A stretch of 64,000 nt of DNA from the NCBI RefSeq assembly GCF_000169095.1, contig NZ_AAVU01000015.1:81496-145495 (forward strand), given 5' to 3'. This DNA comes from Lyngbya sp. PCC 8106 (GTDB taxonomy: Bacteria > Cyanobacteriota > Cyanobacteriia > Cyanobacteriales > Microcoleaceae). Numbering within the stretch: position 1 is the first letter of the stretch; each line of letters starts with the position of its first letter. Position numbers and translations under genes: made by a program. The notes under the pieces were generated by a model. The model did no database searches and was not told where the DNA came from. It saw only the letters and a program-made list of their open reading frames with translations. Shown piece after piece: positions 31,902 to 41,513 of the stretch.

Positions 31902-33629
31902 TTATTTTTCGGGAGTTATATTTTGATCAGCTTGACGCATTTGAGCCATTGTTATTCGGTCTTGATACAAGATATCCTGAGAGTTTTCTTCATACTGAAT
32001 CATCAACTCTAGTTCTTCTTTTTCCGCATCAATTTGAGCTTGTAGAGCATCGATTTGCGATTGCACAATCACTTGTTTACGCTCTAGCTGTCTTTGTTTA
32101 CGTTCAAACTCCTGCTGACGAGCTAATCCATTTGCTTTTTCTTGAGCTTCTTGAATCGTGCGAGCCGTTCCCGTAAACACCTGACCTTGACCTAAATAGA
32201 CATCACTCAGTTTAATCCCCTGTTTCGTTAACAGCATTTCTCGCATTTGATTTGAGTGTTCCATTCCTCGAGATTTCAATACATAGAGCAAACGATTCCG
32301 TTCACCATTCGTTTCCATCATTCGCACTTCCAACCAAGTATCCATCAAGGATGAAATGCCTATTTCAGTATACTCAACGAGATTGCTACCGGATATTAAA
32401 TTGGTCAATAAAACCGTGATTTGTTTGCTCTTGAAAAAGTCAATTAGACGGAATAAAAAAGTTTTTGCTTGTGTTAACGTTCCACTCATCGTCAGATTAC
32501 TCATCGGATCAATAATCACGACGCTGGGCTTGACTTGTTCAATCAACCGGTATAGTGTCACTAAATGTAACTCTAAACCCGTAGCTGTGGGGCGTTCAGC
32601 CTTGAATCGTAAGAATCCTTGTTCGACAAAGGGTTCTAAATCCACACCGACAGAACGCTGGTTGCGGATAATCTGGTTTGGGGCTTCCTCAAAAGCCAGA
32701 TACAGACAGTGTTCTCCTCGCTGACATACGGCTTGAGCAAAATGGGCGGCGAGAGTGGTTTTTCCCGTTCCGGCGGTGCCTGTGATCAGAATACTGCTGC
32801 CTTGATAGTAGCCTTCCCCTCCCAGCATGGCATCCAAACGAGAAATTCCGCTGGAAATTCGTTCATTAGAAACCTCATGTTCTAAACCCACAGAAGTAAT
32901 CGGTAAAACCGAAATCCCATTTTCATTAATTAGAAATGGGTATTCATTGCTTCCGTGATAAGAACCTCGATATTTGATAATTTGTAAACGACGAGTTGAG
33001 ACTTCCTCTTGAATGCGCTGATCGAGTCTGATCACACAATCAGAAACATATTCTTCTAAACCATTTCGGGTGAGACTATTATCGCCCCGTTCTGCGGTAA
33101 TAATGGCAGTGACTCCTTTGGTTTTGAGCCAGCGAAATAACCGTCGTAATTCCGCTCTGATGATTGCAGTATTAGAAAGTCCGGCAAACAGAACTTCAAT
33201 CGTATCAAGAACAACTCGTTTAGCGCCGATCTGATCAATTGCACAACCTAACCGAATAAATAAGGCTTCTAAATTATATTCGCCGACTTCTTCGATTTCT
33301 TCGGGGTCAATGTGAACATAATCGATACTGATTTTATTTTCAGCCGTTAGTTGTTTTAAATCCCAACCGAGAGAGGCAACATTTTCAGTCAATTCTTCGG
33401 CTGTTTCTTCAAACGCTATAAATACACCCGGTTCATCGTATTGAACTGCACCCCGCACTAAAAACTCCATTGCCAATAGAGTTTTACCACAACCTGCTGT
33501 ACCACAAACGAGAGTTGGCCGTCCTTTGGGAAGTCCACCTAAGGTAATTTCGTCTAATCCATTGATACCCGTAGAACACTTAGGCAGCTCTTTGTGTTTT
33601 GATGGTATTATACTGTTAAGTTCTATCAT
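31902..33629 (-). CDS. KaiC-family double RecA-like ATPase with C-terminal coiled coil
   Basis: A 575-residue protein with CI and CII domains. CI Walker A is GTAGCGKT (Lys49) with FIAFEETAEEL carrying the catalytic Glu pair; CII Walker A is GTAGTGKT (Lys290) with LAFEEAPNQI. The autophosphorylation site corresponding to Ser431/Thr432 of clock KaiC is Ser426-Ser427 (IGISSLMDTW), as in KaiC2-type paralogues. The last 75 residues are a coiled coil (RKQRQLERKQVIVQSQIDAL) absent from canonical KaiC. It heads a kaiC-kaiB-kaiB operon with no kaiA. Likely a paralogue of the central clock protein; the true kaiABC would lie elsewhere. Confidence 0.92.
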   Translation of the reverse strand: MIELNSIIPSKHKELPKCSTGINGLDEITLGGLPKGRPTLVCGTAGCGKTLLAMEFLVRGAVQYDEPGVFIAFEETAEELTENVASLGWDLKQLTAENKISIDYVHIDPEEIEEVGEYNLEALFIRLGCAIDQIGAKRVVLDTIEVLFAGLSNTAIIRAELRRLFRWLKTKGVTAIITAERGDNSLTRNGLEEYVSDCVIRLDQRIQEEVSTRRLQIIKYRGSYHGSNEYPFLINENGISVLPITSVGLEHEVSNERISSGISRLDAMLGGEGYYQGSSILITGTAGTGKTTLAAHFAQAVCQRGEHCLYLAFEEAPNQIIRNQRSVGVDLEPFVEQGFLRFKAERPTATGLELHLVTLYRLIEQVKPSVVIIDPMSNLTMSGTLTQAKTFLFRLIDFFKSKQITVLLTNLISGSNLVEYTEIGISSLMDTWLEVRMMETNGERNRLLYVLKSRGMEHSNQMREMLLTKQGIKLSDVYLGQGQVFTGTARTIQEAQEKANGLARQQEFERKQRQLERKQVIVQSQIDALQAQIDAEKEELELMIQYEENSQDILYQDRITMAQMRQADQNITPEK

Positions 33630-33868
33630 TCTGAATCGTCCTCAAGGATTAATTGAATTTTTGTCAAATTAATAGTGCTTTTCCTCATTTGCTGATGTTT
33701 ATCCATTTTAGAACTTCTATTCTATTCTAGCTAGTTCTTATAAAGATAACATCCAGGCGGAAAAATTACCAGAATAAATTTGAGCCTTTTCTCAAAGAGA
33801 TCGGTCGAGTTAAAAGTTTTGTCGTGCTAATCCGTGATTTTTTTTAGGGATTAAATTAAAAGTCAATT

Positions 33869-35314
33869 CTATAACTGCTGATGAATTAGAACACCTAACG
33901 TTTTTAGAGCTTGTTCGAGTTGATCTGACCAGGGAATTCCGCAATTGAGACGAAAGCAATTTTGATAACTTCCCGAAACCGAAAATATCGAACCCGGTGC
34001 AATACTAATTTGATCTTGAAGTGCTTGATGGTAGAGCGTCATTGAATCAAACTTTGAGGGAATTTCGACCCACAAAACATAACCCCCAGTTGGTCGAGTT
34101 ACTTTGGTTTCATCAGGAAAATATTCATAAATCGCTTGTGTCATTCGGATGACTTGTTCTTGATAAGCCCGTCGTAATTGTCGGAGGTGGCGATCATATC
34201 CCCCATTCGCTAAAAAACTCGCAATTGTCAGCTGATTGGCTGCTGCCGTGTTAATATTCGTAATCAATTTTAGCTGTTCAACTTTTGTTTGATAACGACC
34301 CGGAACCGTCCAGCCGACGCGCAAACCCGCAGAGAGTGTTTTGCTACAAGAAGCACAATACAAGACTAAACCCTTGCGATCATAAGCTTTAATAGCCTTC
34401 GGACGATTGCCGTCAAATTTTAAATCTCCATAAATATCATCTTCAATCAAAGGAATATCATACCTTTCTAAAATTTCTAGGAGTTGTTTTTTATGTGAAT
34501 CACTCATACAACACCCCAGAGGATTACTAAAATTAGAAACGACAGTACAAGCCGCAATATTTCCCTGTTTTAATGCTGTTTCTAATTCTTCAAGAATTAA
34601 CCCATCTCGCGGATGAGTCGGAAGTTCTAATGCTCGCAAATGCAACGATTCTAAAATTTCTAATAAACCATAATAACAAGGAGATTCAATCGCCACTGTA
34701 TCTCCCGGTTTAGTCACCGCCCGCAAGCACAAATGAAGCGCTTCTGTGGTGCCATTTGTGATTAAAATTTGTTCGGGAGTCAGGGAACATCCCGCATCCA
34801 TCAAACGACGGGCGACTTCGTGACGGAGGGGTTCACAGCCCGGAAGTGGATTGTAAGCGTGACAAGTTTCGGGATGTTGACGCATCACCTGTCCCATTAA
34901 ACGGTTGAGGGCTTTAATCGGAAAAAGTTGGGGATCAGGAACCGCAGCCCCTAACCGGATAATATTCGGATCTCGCAGCGCCACATTAATCCCCAAAGCA
35001 ATTGAGGCGTCTACAGTATAGATGCGACGGGGAGGCGTGGACGGGTTCGGTTCATCGCGATGGGATAGCAACGGCTTTTGCTTGACAAAATAACCCGACT
35101 GGGGACGCGCCCCAATTAAACCTCGATCTTCGAGAAGGCGATAAGCTTCCAAAACCGTAGAAATACTGACGTTCATCTGTCTGTGCATCCGTCTGACCGA
35201 GGGAATGCGATCGCCAGGTTGCAGAGTACCTTCTTCTATTAGGGACTGGACTCGATTAGCGACCTGCTCATAGAGGTTGGTGCGATCTAATTTTTCTAGA
35301 GGTTTGAGGTTCAT
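33869..35314 (-). CDS. MocR/PdxR-type transcriptional regulator (GntR helix-turn-helix plus aminotransferase domain)
   Basis: From ATG 35314 the protein has 481 residues; a TTG at 35350 would add 12. Residues 10-75 are a GntR winged helix (LYEQVANRVQSLIEEGTLQP, then SISTVLEAYRLLEDRGLIGA). Residues 115-480 are a fold-type I PLP aminotransferase, with the lysine in CASCSKTLSAGLRVGW. MocR proteins sense PLP or amino compounds and usually regulate a neighbouring gene and themselves. A perfect inverted repeat just upstream (35373-35404) could be its operator. The neighbouring plus-strand genes, including the fused 5-oxoprolinase, are possible targets, by position only. Confidence 0.9.
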   Translation of the reverse strand: MNLKPLEKLDRTNLYEQVANRVQSLIEEGTLQPGDRIPSVRRMHRQMNVSISTVLEAYRLLEDRGLIGARPQSGYFVKQKPLLSHRDEPNPSTPPRRIYTVDASIALGINVALRDPNIIRLGAAVPDPQLFPIKALNRLMGQVMRQHPETCHAYNPLPGCEPLRHEVARRLMDAGCSLTPEQILITNGTTEALHLCLRAVTKPGDTVAIESPCYYGLLEILESLHLRALELPTHPRDGLILEELETALKQGNIAACTVVSNFSNPLGCCMSDSHKKQLLEILERYDIPLIEDDIYGDLKFDGNRPKAIKAYDRKGLVLYCASCSKTLSAGLRVGWTVPGRYQTKVEQLKLITNINTAAANQLTIASFLANGGYDRHLRQLRRAYQEQVIRMTQAIYEYFPDETKVTRPTGGYVLWVEIPSKFDSMTLYHQALQDQISIAPGSIFSVSGSYQNCFRLNCGIPWSDQLEQALKTLGVLIHQQL

Positions 35315-35372
35315 AGAGGTCAAATGTGAGGCTCTTAAGAGACTGATCAATACAGTTCTAACCGTTAACTAG

Positions 35373-35404
35373 CATAACAGTTGCTTCAAGTTAAAACTGT
35401 TATG
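35373..35404. promoter_or_regulatory. Candidate MocR operator: perfect 10-base inverted repeat
   Basis: CATAACAGTT (35373-35382) and AACTGTTATG (35395-35404) are perfect inverted copies separated by 12 bases. A further ACAGTT half-site lies at 35352-35357. The position, just upstream of the MocR start and ahead of the divergent gene, fits autoregulation. Confidence 0.45.
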
Positions 35405-35536
35405 GTTACAAATTATTATAACTGCCTCTGTTTTGTTTCCGTCAAGTTTGGCAAAATAACAATAACCACAAATCCAGTTAGTTCAAACTCAAACTTTTAT
35501 CGAATGTAAACTCAAATTTATTCAAGAGTAATTTCC

Positions 35537-35818
35537 ATGAAAATAACTCAAGTTTTGCTTGCTATCCCCTCTGATACTTGTTCTCAGCATCAACATAAGT
35601 CTAATAAAGCAGAGAGACAAATCAGCCAAACTTTTTCTCGTTTTTTCCAAAAGATTATCCGTTTTTTAGCTAACAACTCAGAACCTCGTATTTGGCAAAC
35701 TAAAACCCGAAAAGGAGACTTAATCTGGCATATTTACGACCCCAAAACTGGACAGAGTGAACACTTTTCTAGTGAACAAGACGTGCGAATTTGGATAGAA
35801 AAACAGTATTATCGCTAA
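35537..35818 (+). CDS. Small basic protein of unknown function
   Basis: A 93-residue protein. The C-terminal half has a compact sequence (EPRIWQTKTRKGDLIWHIYD, then YDPKTGQSEHFSSEQDVRIW) that looks like a small folded beta domain and recurs, from memory, in short cyanobacterial proteins. The N-terminal half is polar and basic with a hydrophobic helix (RFFQKIIRFLANN). No signal peptide or catalytic motif. Divergent from the MocR gene and possibly under its control. Confidence 0.6.
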   Translation: MKITQVLLAIPSDTCSQHQHKSNKAERQISQTFSRFFQKIIRFLANNSEPRIWQTKTRKGDLIWHIYDPKTGQSEHFSSEQDVRIWIEKQYYR

Positions 35819-35911
35819 TTCAACCTAGACTCAACACAGTTAACTCAAATTTAAGTGTGATAATCATCTACCTTCCCAACCCCCTATTTTGTGATCAACA
35901 GAGGAACTATT

Positions 35912-36061
35912 ATGCTTATTTATGACTTTCACATTGACACCCTAGACTCAGAACACCTGAACTCTTTCAATCATACCTTAAATCTCATCAAAAAATTTTG
36001 GAAGTTTAGCAACTACTACGGTAACTTTATCGCTACTCCTCCCCATCATCGCCATAAATAA
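35912..36061 (+). CDS. Small ORF, 49 residues
   Basis: ATG 35912 follows GAGG (35901-35904) at good spacing, and the frame runs to TAA 36059-36061. The peptide begins MLIYDFHIDTLDSEHL and ends PPHHRHK, a His-rich tail. It lies between the 93-residue protein and the 5-oxoprolinase gene on the same strand. No family is recognised, and the evidence is mainly the ribosome-binding site. Confidence 0.4.
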   Translation: MLIYDFHIDTLDSEHLNSFNHTLNLIKKFWKFSNYYGNFIATPPHHRHK

Positions 36062-36181
36062 ACCCGAAATCAAAATACACCCTATCCTGTTTAACTTGCT
36101 ACAATATAAACTCTCACCGCCTACACATTCGGTTTGAAACTGAAAGACAATCAATTAAACTTTTTTTGAGGTTAAAATCAA

Positions 36182-39100
36182 ATGACTCAGACACCATCAA
36201 ATCCTAAAAATCAAGATAAATTTCAATTTTGGATTGATCGAGGTGGTACTTTTACTGATATTGTCGCCCGTACTCCTTCTAACCAAACGATAGCCCATAA
36301 ATTACTCTCAGAAAATCCAGAACGCTATCCAGATGCAGCCATTCAAGGAATTAGAGAAATCTTAGGACTATCACCCGATGAACTCATTCCGAGTCACCGC
36401 ATTTCTGAAGTCAAAATGGGAACCACTGTCGCCACAAATGCCCTCCTAGAACGCAAAGGCGATCGTACCGTTTTAGTCATTACCAAAGGCTTCAAAGATG
36501 CACTCAGAATTGGCTATCAAAATCGCCCCAATATTTTCGCCCGTGAGATTATTTTACCGGAAATGATCTATGAACAAGTGATCGAAGTAAATGAACGTTA
36601 CGATACCGATGGAAATGAATTAAAACCTGTTAATATTGAATTACTCAAACCTCGACTCCAAGCACTTTACGATAGCGGAATTCGGAGTTGTGCTATTGTT
36701 TTAATGCACGGCTATCGTTACCCTAAACACGAAAAACAAATTGCTGAACTGGCTCAAAAAATTGGCTTTTCTCAAATCTCAGTTTCTCACGAAGTTAGCC
36801 CATTAATGAAACTAATTAGTCGGGGAGATACAACCGTTGTTGATGCCTATCTTTCTCCCATTTTACGCCGCTACGTCGAACAAGTTTTCAGTCAGTTAAA
36901 TAGTGATGGTGAATCTGTTTCATTATTATTTATGCAATCAAACGGGGGCTTAACCGATGCCCGTAATTTTCAAGGAAAAGATAGCATTCTTTCTGGCCCT
37001 GCGGGGGGAATAGTCGGGGCAGTTCAAACCAGTTTAAGGGCAGGTTTTGATCAAATAATTAGCTTTGATATGGGCGGAACTTCCACCGATGTCGCCCATT
37101 ATAACGGTGAATATGAACGAGAATTTGAAACAGAAATAGCAGGCGTGCGGATGCGAGTTCCCATGATGGCCATTCATACTGTCGCCGCAGGTGGAGGTTC
37201 CATTGTCCGGTTTGATGGGTCCCGTTATCGTGTTGGGCCAGAGTCAGCCGGGGCAAATCCTGGGCCAGCTTGTTATCGCAAAGGCGGGCCATTAACGGTA
37301 ACAGACTGTAATGTGATGTTGGGAAAAATTCAACCCGAATTCTTTCCCAAAGTATTTGGAATTGACGGAAATTTAGCATTAGAGGGGGAAATTGTTCGGC
37401 AAAAATTCCAGGAATTAGCAACAGAAATTCAAGCCAAAACCGGAGATAGTCGTACTCCCGAAGAAGTCGCGACAGGATTTATTGCTATTGCGGTGGAAAA
37501 CATGGCAAATGCAATTAAAAAAATCTCCCTTCAACGGGGTTATGATGTCTCAAACTACACCCTTTGTTGTTTTGGGGGGGCGGGAGGTCAACACGCTTGT
37601 TTAATTGCCGATACGCTAGGAATAAAACAGGTGTTTATTCATCCCTATGCAGGTGTTTTATCGGCTTATGGTATGGGGTTAGCTGATATTCGAGTCATGC
37701 GAGAACAGGCGGTAGAAGCCCCATTAACTGAAGAATTAGTTACCCAGTTACAAACTATTTTAACCCAACTTGAAACTGAGTGTAAACAAGAATTAACGAC
37801 TGAAAATTTACAAACCCTAACTTCAGCAAAAGTTAATTTAAAATACGAGGGAACGGATTCAAGCTTAACAGTTAATTTTGAAAATTATCACAAGATGAAA
37901 GCCGAGTTTGAACACAAACATCAAACCATTTATGGCTTTATGCGAGAAGGGAAAACATTAATTGTAGAATCGATTTCTCTAGAAGTTATTCAACAGATGG
38001 AAACCCCAGAAGAACCGCTCATTTCTCGCACTCATTCCCAACCGCCTTTACCCATCGCAAATGTACAAATGTATACGCCCCAAGGTTGGCAAAATACACC
38101 CCTATTTCAGCGAGAAGATTTACAACCGGGAGATAGTATTATTGGCCCTGCAATGATTATCGAAGGTACAGGAACCAATATTATCGAACCCGGTTGGAAA
38201 GTTACTTTAACTGAACGCAATCATTTAGTTTTAAACAAACTCAAAACCTCAAATTCTCAGTCTGAATTTACTTTAAACACTCTATCAAACCCTTCTCAAC
38301 CAGATCCAGTTCGGCTAGAAATCTTTAAAAATTTGTTTCAATTTATCGCCGAACAAATGGGAATCACTTTGCAAAATACAGCCGCTTCTGTTAATATTAA
38401 AGAACGCCTCGACTTTTCCTGTGCAGTTTTTGATAAACAAGGTCAACTCGTTGCCAATGCCCCTCATATTCCCGTGCATTTGGGTTCAATGAGTGAAAGT
38501 GTTAATAGTTTAATTAAAGCCAAAAAAGACGATTTAAAAGTGGGGGATGTTTATATGCAAAATAACCCCTATGATGGCGGCACTCATTTACCTGATGTAA
38601 CGGTGATTACGCCTGTTTTTGCCCCCAATACCAACCAGATTTTATTTTATGTGGCGTCTAGGGGTCATCAAGCTGATATTGGTGGAATTACCCCCGGTTC
38701 AATGCCTCCAAACAGTACAACTGTTGAAGAAGAAGGGATTTTAATTGATAACTTTCAATTGGTCAATCAGGGTGAATTTTGTGATGTAGAATTGTTAGAA
38801 TTGTTAACCTCGGGGCGTTATCCTTCTCGAAATCCCGACATTAATATTGCCGACTTACAAGCCCAAATTGCAGCCAATAAAAAAGGAACACAAGAACTCC
38901 AAAAAATGGTGAATCAATACGGCTTAGAAACGGTACAAATCTATATGGGTTATGTGCAGGATAACGCTGAAGAATCAGTTCGTCGGGCAATTGATGTCTT
39001 GAAAGATGGTGAGTTTACCTATGAGATGGATGGGGGAAGTCAAATTAAAGTTACCATTAAAATCGACAAACAAACCCGCAGTGCAACCATAGACTTTTCA

Positions 39101-39841
39101 GGGACTTCCCCCCAGTTAAACACTAACTTTAATGCCCCCAAAGCAGTCTGTAAAGCTGCCGTTTTGTATGTGTTTAGAACCCTCGTTGATGACCAGATTC
39201 CCCTCAATGCTGGCTGTTTAAAACCTCTCAATATTATTATCCCTGAAGGGTGTATGTTGAACCCTCGTTATCCGGCGGCTATCGTAGCAGGAAATGTGGA
39301 AACCTCTCAAACTATTGTTGATGCTTTATATGGGGCATTAGGCGTGATGGCAGCCTCTCAAGGTACCATGAATAATTTTACTTTTGGAAGCGATCGCCAT
39401 CAATATTATGAAACAATTTGTGGGGGTTCAGGTGCGGGTAAAAACTTTAATGGTACCGATGCGGTTCATACTCATATGACCAACTCTCGTTTAACCGATC
39501 CAGAGGTCTTAGAATGGCGGTTTCCGGTATTATTAGAAGAATTTAGTATTCGTTCAAATAGTGGCGGAAAAGGTCAATATCAAGGCGGAAATGGCATCAT
39601 TCGACAAGTTCGTTTTCTAGAAAAAATGACGGCGAGTATTTTATCGGGACATCGAACAATTCCTCCGTTTGGACTGGCGGGAGGTGAAGCAGGTTTAGTC
39701 GGTAAAAATTCCGTTATTCGCAGTAATGGAACGGTAGAAATATTGGCAAGTACCGCTACAGTTGAGATGAATATTGGGGATGTATTTATGATTGAAACTC
39801 CTGGCGGTGGAGGATATGGAAAAGAAGACGTAAACGGATAA
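36182..39841 (+). CDS. oplAH: 5-oxoprolinase/hydantoinase, fused HyuA-HyuB form
   Basis: A 1219-residue ATP-dependent enzyme of the OPLAH type, which opens 5-oxo-L-proline to glutamate. Residues 1-690 are the HyuA half: WIDRGGTFTDIVAR at the start, MGTTVATNALLERKG, and ISFDMGGTSTDVAHY. Residues 700-1219 are the HyuB half: IKERLDFSCAVFDKQGQLVA and DVYMQNNPYDGGTHLPDV. The fused single-chain layout is as in eukaryotic and many bacterial 5-oxoprolinases. Hydantoinases look alike, so the substrate is an inference from fusion and overall similarity. Convergent with rsmB across a hairpin. Confidence 0.92.
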   Translation: MTQTPSNPKNQDKFQFWIDRGGTFTDIVARTPSNQTIAHKLLSENPERYPDAAIQGIREILGLSPDELIPSHRISEVKMGTTVATNALLERKGDRTVLVITKGFKDALRIGYQNRPNIFAREIILPEMIYEQVIEVNERYDTDGNELKPVNIELLKPRLQALYDSGIRSCAIVLMHGYRYPKHEKQIAELAQKIGFSQISVSHEVSPLMKLISRGDTTVVDAYLSPILRRYVEQVFSQLNSDGESVSLLFMQSNGGLTDARNFQGKDSILSGPAGGIVGAVQTSLRAGFDQIISFDMGGTSTDVAHYNGEYEREFETEIAGVRMRVPMMAIHTVAAGGGSIVRFDGSRYRVGPESAGANPGPACYRKGGPLTVTDCNVMLGKIQPEFFPKVFGIDGNLALEGEIVRQKFQELATEIQAKTGDSRTPEEVATGFIAIAVENMANAIKKISLQRGYDVSNYTLCCFGGAGGQHACLIADTLGIKQVFIHPYAGVLSAYGMGLADIRVMREQAVEAPLTEELVTQLQTILTQLETECKQELTTENLQTLTSAKVNLKYEGTDSSLTVNFENYHKMKAEFEHKHQTIYGFMREGKTLIVESISLEVIQQMETPEEPLISRTHSQPPLPIANVQMYTPQGWQNTPLFQREDLQPGDSIIGPAMIIEGTGTNIIEPGWKVTLTERNHLVLNKLKTSNSQSEFTLNTLSNPSQPDPVRLEIFKNLFQFIAEQMGITLQNTAASVNIKERLDFSCAVFDKQGQLVANAPHIPVHLGSMSESVNSLIKAKKDDLKVGDVYMQNNPYDGGTHLPDVTVITPVFAPNTNQILFYVASRGHQADIGGITPGSMPPNSTTVEEEGILIDNFQLVNQGEFCDVELLELLTSGRYPSRNPDINIADLQAQIAANKKGTQELQKMVNQYGLETVQIYMGYVQDNAEESVRRAIDVLKDGEFTYEMDGGSQIKVTIKIDKQTRSATIDFSGTSPQLNTNFNAPKAVCKAAVLYVFRTLVDDQIPLNAGCLKPLNIIIPEGCMLNPRYPAAIVAGNVETSQTIVDALYGALGVMAASQGTMNNFTFGSDRHQYYETICGGSGAGKNFNGTDAVHTHMTNSRLTDPEVLEWRFPVLLEEFSIRSNSGGKGQYQGGNGIIRQVRFLEKMTASILSGHRTIPPFGLAGGEAGLVGKNSVIRSNGTVEILASTATVEMNIGDVFMIETPGGGGYGKEDVNG

Positions 39842-39860
39842 TTTTTGTTGATTATCAGTT

Positions 39861-39894
39861 CTCCCTAGCCTCTGAATTAAAAGGGGTTAGGGAG
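39861..39894. terminator. Hairpin between convergent oplAH and rsmB
   Basis: CTCCCTAGCC (39861-39870) pairs with GGTTAGGGAG (39885-39894) over 10 pairs including one G-T. There is no clear T-run on either side. Confidence 0.4.
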
Positions 39895-39915
39895 TGAAGT
39901 TAAACTTGAACAAAG

Positions 39916-41268
39916 TTAAGAAATTCGTTTAAGTTTCACGATAAAAAAACCATCCATATTCTGTCGATGGGGCCAGACTTTTAAATACCCTTCTGAAGTC
40001 AGAACATCTTGTAAAGGAATTTCGGGTAAATCAATTTCCCAATTCAAATTATGACTTAAAAAAGATTGAATAATGGTTTCATTTTCTAGGGGATGTATCG
40101 TACAGGTTGCATAGACTAAATACCCTCCCGGTTTAACCCAAGTTGCCGTTTTTTCTAACAGTTCTGTTTGTAATTCTGAAAGTTCTTGAACGTTTTGTTG
40201 TGTATGTCTCCAACGTGCATCAGCCCGACGATGTAACGTTCCTAAACCGGAACAAGGTGCATCTAATAACACCCGATCTGCACAACTATTATACTCAGAA
40301 AGCTCACGAATATCAGCGAGTTGAGTAGTAATCGATTTGAGTTGCAATCGTTCTTGATTTTGTTGTACTTTTTTCAGTCGAGATTTAGCGCGATCAAAGG
40401 CTAAAATTGTACCTGTATCTTGCATTAATTCGGCAATATGAGTTGTTTTTCCGCCCGGTGCCGCACAAGCATCAATAATGATTTCTCCCGGTTGAGGATC
40501 GAGAATATGACTCACCCATTGAGCGCTACTATCCTGAATACTCCACCATCCTTGTCGATAACCCGGTAAATTTTGAATCTCTCCAATACTTCCGGATAGT
40601 CTCAACGCTTGGGATAAATGAGGAATTGGGGTAACGTTTATTCCCGCTAACTTCAGTTCAGTTTCAACAGTGTCTCGGCTGGTTTTTAAAGCGTTAATTC
40701 TTAAATCAATAGTCGGAGATTGATTGAACCATTGACAGAGTTTTTCAGTTTCTTCTAAACCCAGTTGATTTAGCCAATATTCAAGAATCCAGTCAGGAAA
40801 ACTATATAAATTCCCTAAAGTTTGAATCAAGTTTTCATCTTCTAATCTGAGAATTGGACGATTTTGAGTTTGTTTTTCTTGTTGACGTAAATACTCTCTC
40901 AGAATCCCATTTACAAATCCACTCAGTCCAGACAAACCATTTGTTTTTGCTAATTCAACACTGGTATTCACCGCCGCAGAAGCTGGAATTTGACTCAGAT
41001 AGTACAATTGATAAAATCCTAAATGCAAAATAATTCGCAGATCTGGGGGCTGTTGGTGGGATTTTTTTTGAGCAAATTGATCAATTAAAGCATCAAGCGA
41101 TCGCCGTCTTCTCACACAACCATAAACCAATTCTGTCGTTAAGCGTCGGTTGACTGCACTCAAGTCAGCTTTACGCAGGTTTTCATCTAAAGCAATATCA
41201 GCATAAACTCCCCGCCGTTCGACCTCTCGGAGTATGATAAATGCTAATTGGCGAGGATTATCATTCAT
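39916..41268 (-). CDS. rsmB: 16S rRNA m5C967 methyltransferase RsmB
   Basis: From ATG 41268 the protein has 450 residues; a GTG at 41292 would add eight. An N-terminal NusB-like RNA-binding domain (PRQLAFIILREVERRGVYAD) precedes the SAM-dependent domain: IDACAAPGGKTTHIAELM, then LLDAPCSGLGTLHRRADARW with one catalytic-type Cys and YATCTIHPLENE with the other. It methylates C967 of 16S rRNA. Length and layout match RsmB (Sun/Fmu). Alone on its strand. Confidence 0.95.
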   Translation of the reverse strand: MNDNPRQLAFIILREVERRGVYADIALDENLRKADLSAVNRRLTTELVYGCVRRRRSLDALIDQFAQKKSHQQPPDLRIILHLGFYQLYYLSQIPASAAVNTSVELAKTNGLSGLSGFVNGILREYLRQQEKQTQNRPILRLEDENLIQTLGNLYSFPDWILEYWLNQLGLEETEKLCQWFNQSPTIDLRINALKTSRDTVETELKLAGINVTPIPHLSQALRLSGSIGEIQNLPGYRQGWWSIQDSSAQWVSHILDPQPGEIIIDACAAPGGKTTHIAELMQDTGTILAFDRAKSRLKKVQQNQERLQLKSITTQLADIRELSEYNSCADRVLLDAPCSGLGTLHRRADARWRHTQQNVQELSELQTELLEKTATWVKPGGYLVYATCTIHPLENETIIQSFLSHNLNWEIDLPEIPLQDVLTSEGYLKVWPHRQNMDGFFIVKLKRIS

Positions 41269-41513
41269 TGCGATTTTATCCTTTAAATTCACTCAATCTC
41301 AGACTTTCTATTCCTACCGTTGTTAATTTAATCTGATGATTTATTCACAATCAAATCTCAATCGATCTCCGGTGCATTTGGTTGACTCCTAACAATCCCG
41401 TTGACCCATCAGATAAATTTTTTGTACATTCTTGTAAATTATACCTTAATATTAGAAAGTGATTAACTGAGAGGTCTAAACCATCTTAACTTGAAAATAC
41501 AACCCAGGTGATA

